Source: Anaerolineae bacterium
Lineage (GTDB): Bacteria > Chloroflexota > Anaerolineae > Aggregatilineales > Phototrophicaceae
DNA length: 64,000 bases
Reading direction: 5' to 3'
NCBI GenBank assembly: GCA_020849765.1
Contig: JADLAY010000025.1
Coordinates: forward strand, 1-64,000
Below are positions 61,630 to 64,000 of this stretch, piece by piece. Made by a program: the position numbers and the translations under genes. The first letter of the stretch is position 1; every line of letters begins with the position of its first letter. A model generated the notes under the pieces. The model saw only the letters and a list, made by a program, of their open reading frames with translations. It ran no database searches and was not told the origin of the DNA.

Positions 61630-63951
61630 GTGACATCTGACGAACTCAACGTGCTCAACCCGTTGACGGGACGCGAGCAGCAGATTTTGGCGCTCATAGC
61701 CCTTGGCTTATCCAACCGGGAGATCGCGGAAGAGCTGGTCGTCGCCACCGAGACCGTGCGCTGGTACACCAAGCAGATCTACAGCAAGATGGGCGTCAGC
61801 GGGCGCGTCCAGGCGATCCAGCGCGGGCGCGAGCTGGGGCTGCTCGGCGACAATGCCCCGGCTCACAGCCAGGCACCGGCGCCGTCACGCAGCCTGCGCG
61901 TACGTCCACTCCCGGCATCGGTCGCCCGCTTCGTTGGCCGCGCGCATGAGATTGAGCAGGCGAGTCAGCTCCTGCGCGACTCGCGCCTGCTGACGCTGAC
62001 CGGCCCCGGTGGCACCGGCAAGACACAGCTCTCACTCAAGATCGCCTCGGAAGCGCAGGCGGACTTCAAGGATGGCGCGTACTTCGTCAACCTGGCGCCG
62101 ATCTCGGACTCGGCGCAGGTCATCCACGAGATCGCGGATGCGCTCGGCGTCGTCGAGGCCGGGGGCGACGAAACGCTGGAGACGATGGTGCGCGCCATCG
62201 CCGATCAGGAACTGCTGCTGCTGATCGACAACTTCGAGCACGTGATCGATGCCGCGCCAATCGTCACGGCGCTGTTGGCGGGCGCGCCGCGCCTGAAGAT
62301 CCTCGTCACCAGCCGCGAGGCGCTGCACATCTCCGGCGAGCAAGAATTCGCCGTGCCGCCGCTCTCGCTGCCCGCCGACGATACGCCGCTCGAACGGCTC
62401 GACGAGTCCGAGGCGGTCGCGCTGTTCGTCCAGCGCTTGCGCATGATCCAGCCGGACTTCGAACTCACCGACGACACGGCCCCGGCGATTGTCGAAATCT
62501 GCAAACGGCTCGACGGCCTGCCGCTGGCGATTGAGCTGGCCGCCGCGCGCTGCAAGCTGCTCTCGCCGCAAACGCTGCTGGCCCGCATTTCCAACAGCCT
62601 GGACGCGCTGACCGGTGGCCCGCGCGACGTGCCGCTCCGCCAGCAGACGCTGCGCGCGACCATGGAGTGGAGTCACAAGCTGCTCGATCCGGGTGAGCAG
62701 ATGCTGTTCGCCCGGTTGGGGCCGTTTCGCGGCGGGCGCTCGCTGGAGGCAATCGAGGCGATCTGCACCGAGGGGCTGCCGATCGACCTGTATGACGGGT
62801 TGGAATCGCTGCTCGACAAGAGCCTGATCCAGCAGCGCGAGACCATCCACGGCGAGCCGCGCTTTTACATGCTGGCGACGATCCAGGATTACGCGCGCGA
62901 GCAGCTCGAAGCGAGCGGCGAGGCGGACACAATCCGTCGCCGTCACGCGGAATACTTCGCCGATCTGGCCGAGCGCGCCAACCCCGAACTACGGATGGCG
63001 CATCATCGTTACTGGTCGCAAGTGCTTGAGATCGAGCTTGGCAACCTGCGCATGGCGCTCGATTGGTCGCTCAACGGCGGCGATCCGGTGATTGGCGCGC
63101 GGCTGGCCGGGGGGCTGGATATCTTCTGGTACTGGTATGGCTATCACGTCGAGGGCTTGCAGTGGATGACGCGGCTGCTCGAACGGCTGGGCGACCAGAC
63201 CTCACGCCACTATGTGCGTCTGCTCTATGGCGCCGGGCTGCTGGAGACTGTGCGCGACATCCAGCGCGCCGAGCAGTACCAGATGAAAGCGCTGGCGGCG
63301 GCGCGCAATCTCGACGACAAGTTCATGCTGGCCTGGGTGCTGACGTTTTCCGGTTATGCGCGGCTGCGGGATAAGGCGGTCGCGCTGGAAGCGGCGGAGG
63401 AAGGGCTGGCGCATTTCCGCGAGCTTGAGTACAAGCCGGGGATCGCGCAGGCGTTGAACATCCTGGGCGAGATCACACGCTTTCACGGCGACGATCTGCA
63501 AGCGCAGGTCTATTACGAGGAAGCGCTGCAGATTTCCCGGCAGACGGGCGAGACGCGCCGCATCATCATGATGATGAAGAACCTGGCCTACCTGGCGCAG
63601 CATCGCGGTGACCACGACGACGCGCTGACGCAGCTGCACGAGGCGCTGCAGATGAGTCGTGATTTTGGCAGCCGGTTGGATATGGCGACGGGGTTGGTGC
63701 CGCTGGCGGGGTCGCTCGGGTTGAGCGGCGAGCCGGAGCGGGCGGTGCGCTTGTTTGCCGCGTCACAGGCGGCGTTGGAGAAAATGGGGGCGTTTCACCA
63801 GCAGGCCGATCAGCCGGAAGTGAAGCGCAACATCGCTGCGGTGCGCGCCAGGCTGAGCGAAGAAGCATTCGCCGCAGCCTGGGCGCAAGGGCGCACAATC
63901 GCGCTGGAAGATGCGCTCGCCGACGCCCTCGACGAAGCGCCGGCGGGGTGA
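61630..63951 (+). CDS. LuxR-type HTH / NB-ARC ATPase / TPR regulator
   Basis: A 773-residue regulator. The start is GTG 61630, placed behind AGGAGG; GTG 61624 is too close. Residues about 10-70 are a LuxR HTH (LTGREQQILALIALGLSNREIAEELVVATETVRWYTKQIYSKMGVSGR). Residues about 95-430 are an NB-ARC/AAA-like ATPase: FVGRAHEIEQ, Walker A LTGPGGTGKTQLSLKIA, Walker B LLLIDNFEHV, then ILVTSREAL and LDGLPLAIELAAARCKLL. The C-terminal half is a TPR-like solenoid (NILGEITRFHGDDLQAQVYYEEALQISRQTGE and similar). In most LuxR/MalT-like ATPases the HTH is C-terminal; here it is N-terminal. The signal is unknown. Confidence 0.88.
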   Translation: MTSDELNVLNPLTGREQQILALIALGLSNREIAEELVVATETVRWYTKQIYSKMGVSGRVQAIQRGRELGLLGDNAPAHSQAPAPSRSLRVRPLPASVARFVGRAHEIEQASQLLRDSRLLTLTGPGGTGKTQLSLKIASEAQADFKDGAYFVNLAPISDSAQVIHEIADALGVVEAGGDETLETMVRAIADQELLLLIDNFEHVIDAAPIVTALLAGAPRLKILVTSREALHISGEQEFAVPPLSLPADDTPLERLDESEAVALFVQRLRMIQPDFELTDDTAPAIVEICKRLDGLPLAIELAAARCKLLSPQTLLARISNSLDALTGGPRDVPLRQQTLRATMEWSHKLLDPGEQMLFARLGPFRGGRSLEAIEAICTEGLPIDLYDGLESLLDKSLIQQRETIHGEPRFYMLATIQDYAREQLEASGEADTIRRRHAEYFADLAERANPELRMAHHRYWSQVLEIELGNLRMALDWSLNGGDPVIGARLAGGLDIFWYWYGYHVEGLQWMTRLLERLGDQTSRHYVRLLYGAGLLETVRDIQRAEQYQMKALAAARNLDDKFMLAWVLTFSGYARLRDKAVALEAAEEGLAHFRELEYKPGIAQALNILGEITRFHGDDLQAQVYYEEALQISRQTGETRRIIMMMKNLAYLAQHRGDHDDALTQLHEALQMSRDFGSRLDMATGLVPLAGSLGLSGEPERAVRLFAASQAALEKMGAFHQQADQPEVKRNIAAVRARLSEEAFAAAWAQGRTIALEDALADALDEAPAG

Positions 63952-63991
63952 AGCAGCGGCCGCCCGGTCATGAGAGACCGGCGCCGCTGCT
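63952..63991 (+). terminator. Hairpin after the last gene
   Basis: AGCAGCGGC/GCCGCTGCT (9 bp) and an inner CCGGTC/GACCGG form a strong stem just after the regulator's TGA. The window ends before any T-tract could be seen, so a terminator is only likely. Confidence 0.5.
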
Positions 63992-64000
63992 GCGTGAGAC

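Noticed and set aside
60200..61636. 478-codon minus-strand frame
   Set aside because: Antisense of the PLP enzyme gene.

Overview
The window looks like chromosomal DNA of a high-GC, heterotrophic, probably aerobic bacterium. My best guess is the phylum Chloroflexota (Anaerolineae-like), made without any marker gene. The grounds are the protein style (lipoproteins and kinase-like proteins with Thr/Pro-rich linkers, GT39-type membrane proteins with C-terminal jelly-roll-like tails, LuxR/NB-ARC/TPR regulators, many ABC uptake operons), Shine-Dalgarno-led starts that include GTG and TTG, and intergenic spaces packed with palindromic repeats. No rRNA, tRNA, CRISPR array, prophage or transposase gene was seen.

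Layout. 1-5.1 kb: end of a GNAT acetyltransferase, a Uma2 endonuclease-fold protein, methylmalonyl-CoA epimerase, and two polytopic GT39-like proteins. 5.7-9.1 kb: dipeptide/oligopeptide-type ABC operon (binding protein, two permeases). 9.3-10.4 kb: lone HsdR-N-like protein. 10.5-13.2 kb: padR, a molybdate-binding protein fused to a molybdopterin-oxidoreductase-like domain, and modB. 13.2-18 kb: KDPG aldolase, a DinB-like protein, Na+/H+ antiporter, YbaK, phosphofructokinase. 18.4-21.6 kb: sugar ABC operon. 22-24.6 kb: SmtB-type sensor with a P1B metal ATPase. 24.7-25.3 kb: DUF433/DUF5615 toxin-antitoxin pair. 25.4-34.8 kb: M28 peptidase, aldo/keto reductase with TetR, BtrH_N-like protein, DapB, small unknowns. 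33.1-40.1 kb: a second oligopeptide ABC locus on the minus strand, broken up by a plus-strand gene and a 129-bp tandem array. 40.3-46.9 kb: branched-chain acyl catabolism (biotin-dependent carboxylase alpha, enoyl-CoA hydratase, and divergent 2-oxoacid dehydrogenase E1alpha, E1beta, E2). 47-52.5 kb: HEAT-repeat protein, DUF1905/YdeI protein, sorbosone-dehydrogenase-like lipoprotein, UPF0316 protein, arsM and sigZ. 53-57.3 kb: a 1436-residue membrane-anchored kinase-like protein. 57.4-64 kb: DUF2334 deacetylase-like protein, DinB protein, membrane protein, PLP enzyme, and an N-terminal-LuxR NB-ARC/TPR regulator.

How it fits together. Peptide, sugar and molybdate uptake, KDPG aldolase, phosphofructokinase, the branched-chain 2-oxoacid dehydrogenase, an acyl-CoA carboxylase and methylmalonyl-CoA epimerase describe a cell living on peptides, amino acids and sugars. 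None of the single ABC operons carries its own ATPase except the 34-40 kb locus, whose two nucleotide-binding domains are fused in one chain.

The most unusual items are the ModA/molybdopterin-domain fusion, the giant atypical kinase-like receptor, the sigZ-arsM pair with Cys-rich tails, and a family of modular palindromes. These palindromes keep ends of the type GTAGGGRCG/CGYCCCTAC while their stems vary. They occur about fifteen times, form a tandem array, and in one case serve as a transcription terminator.
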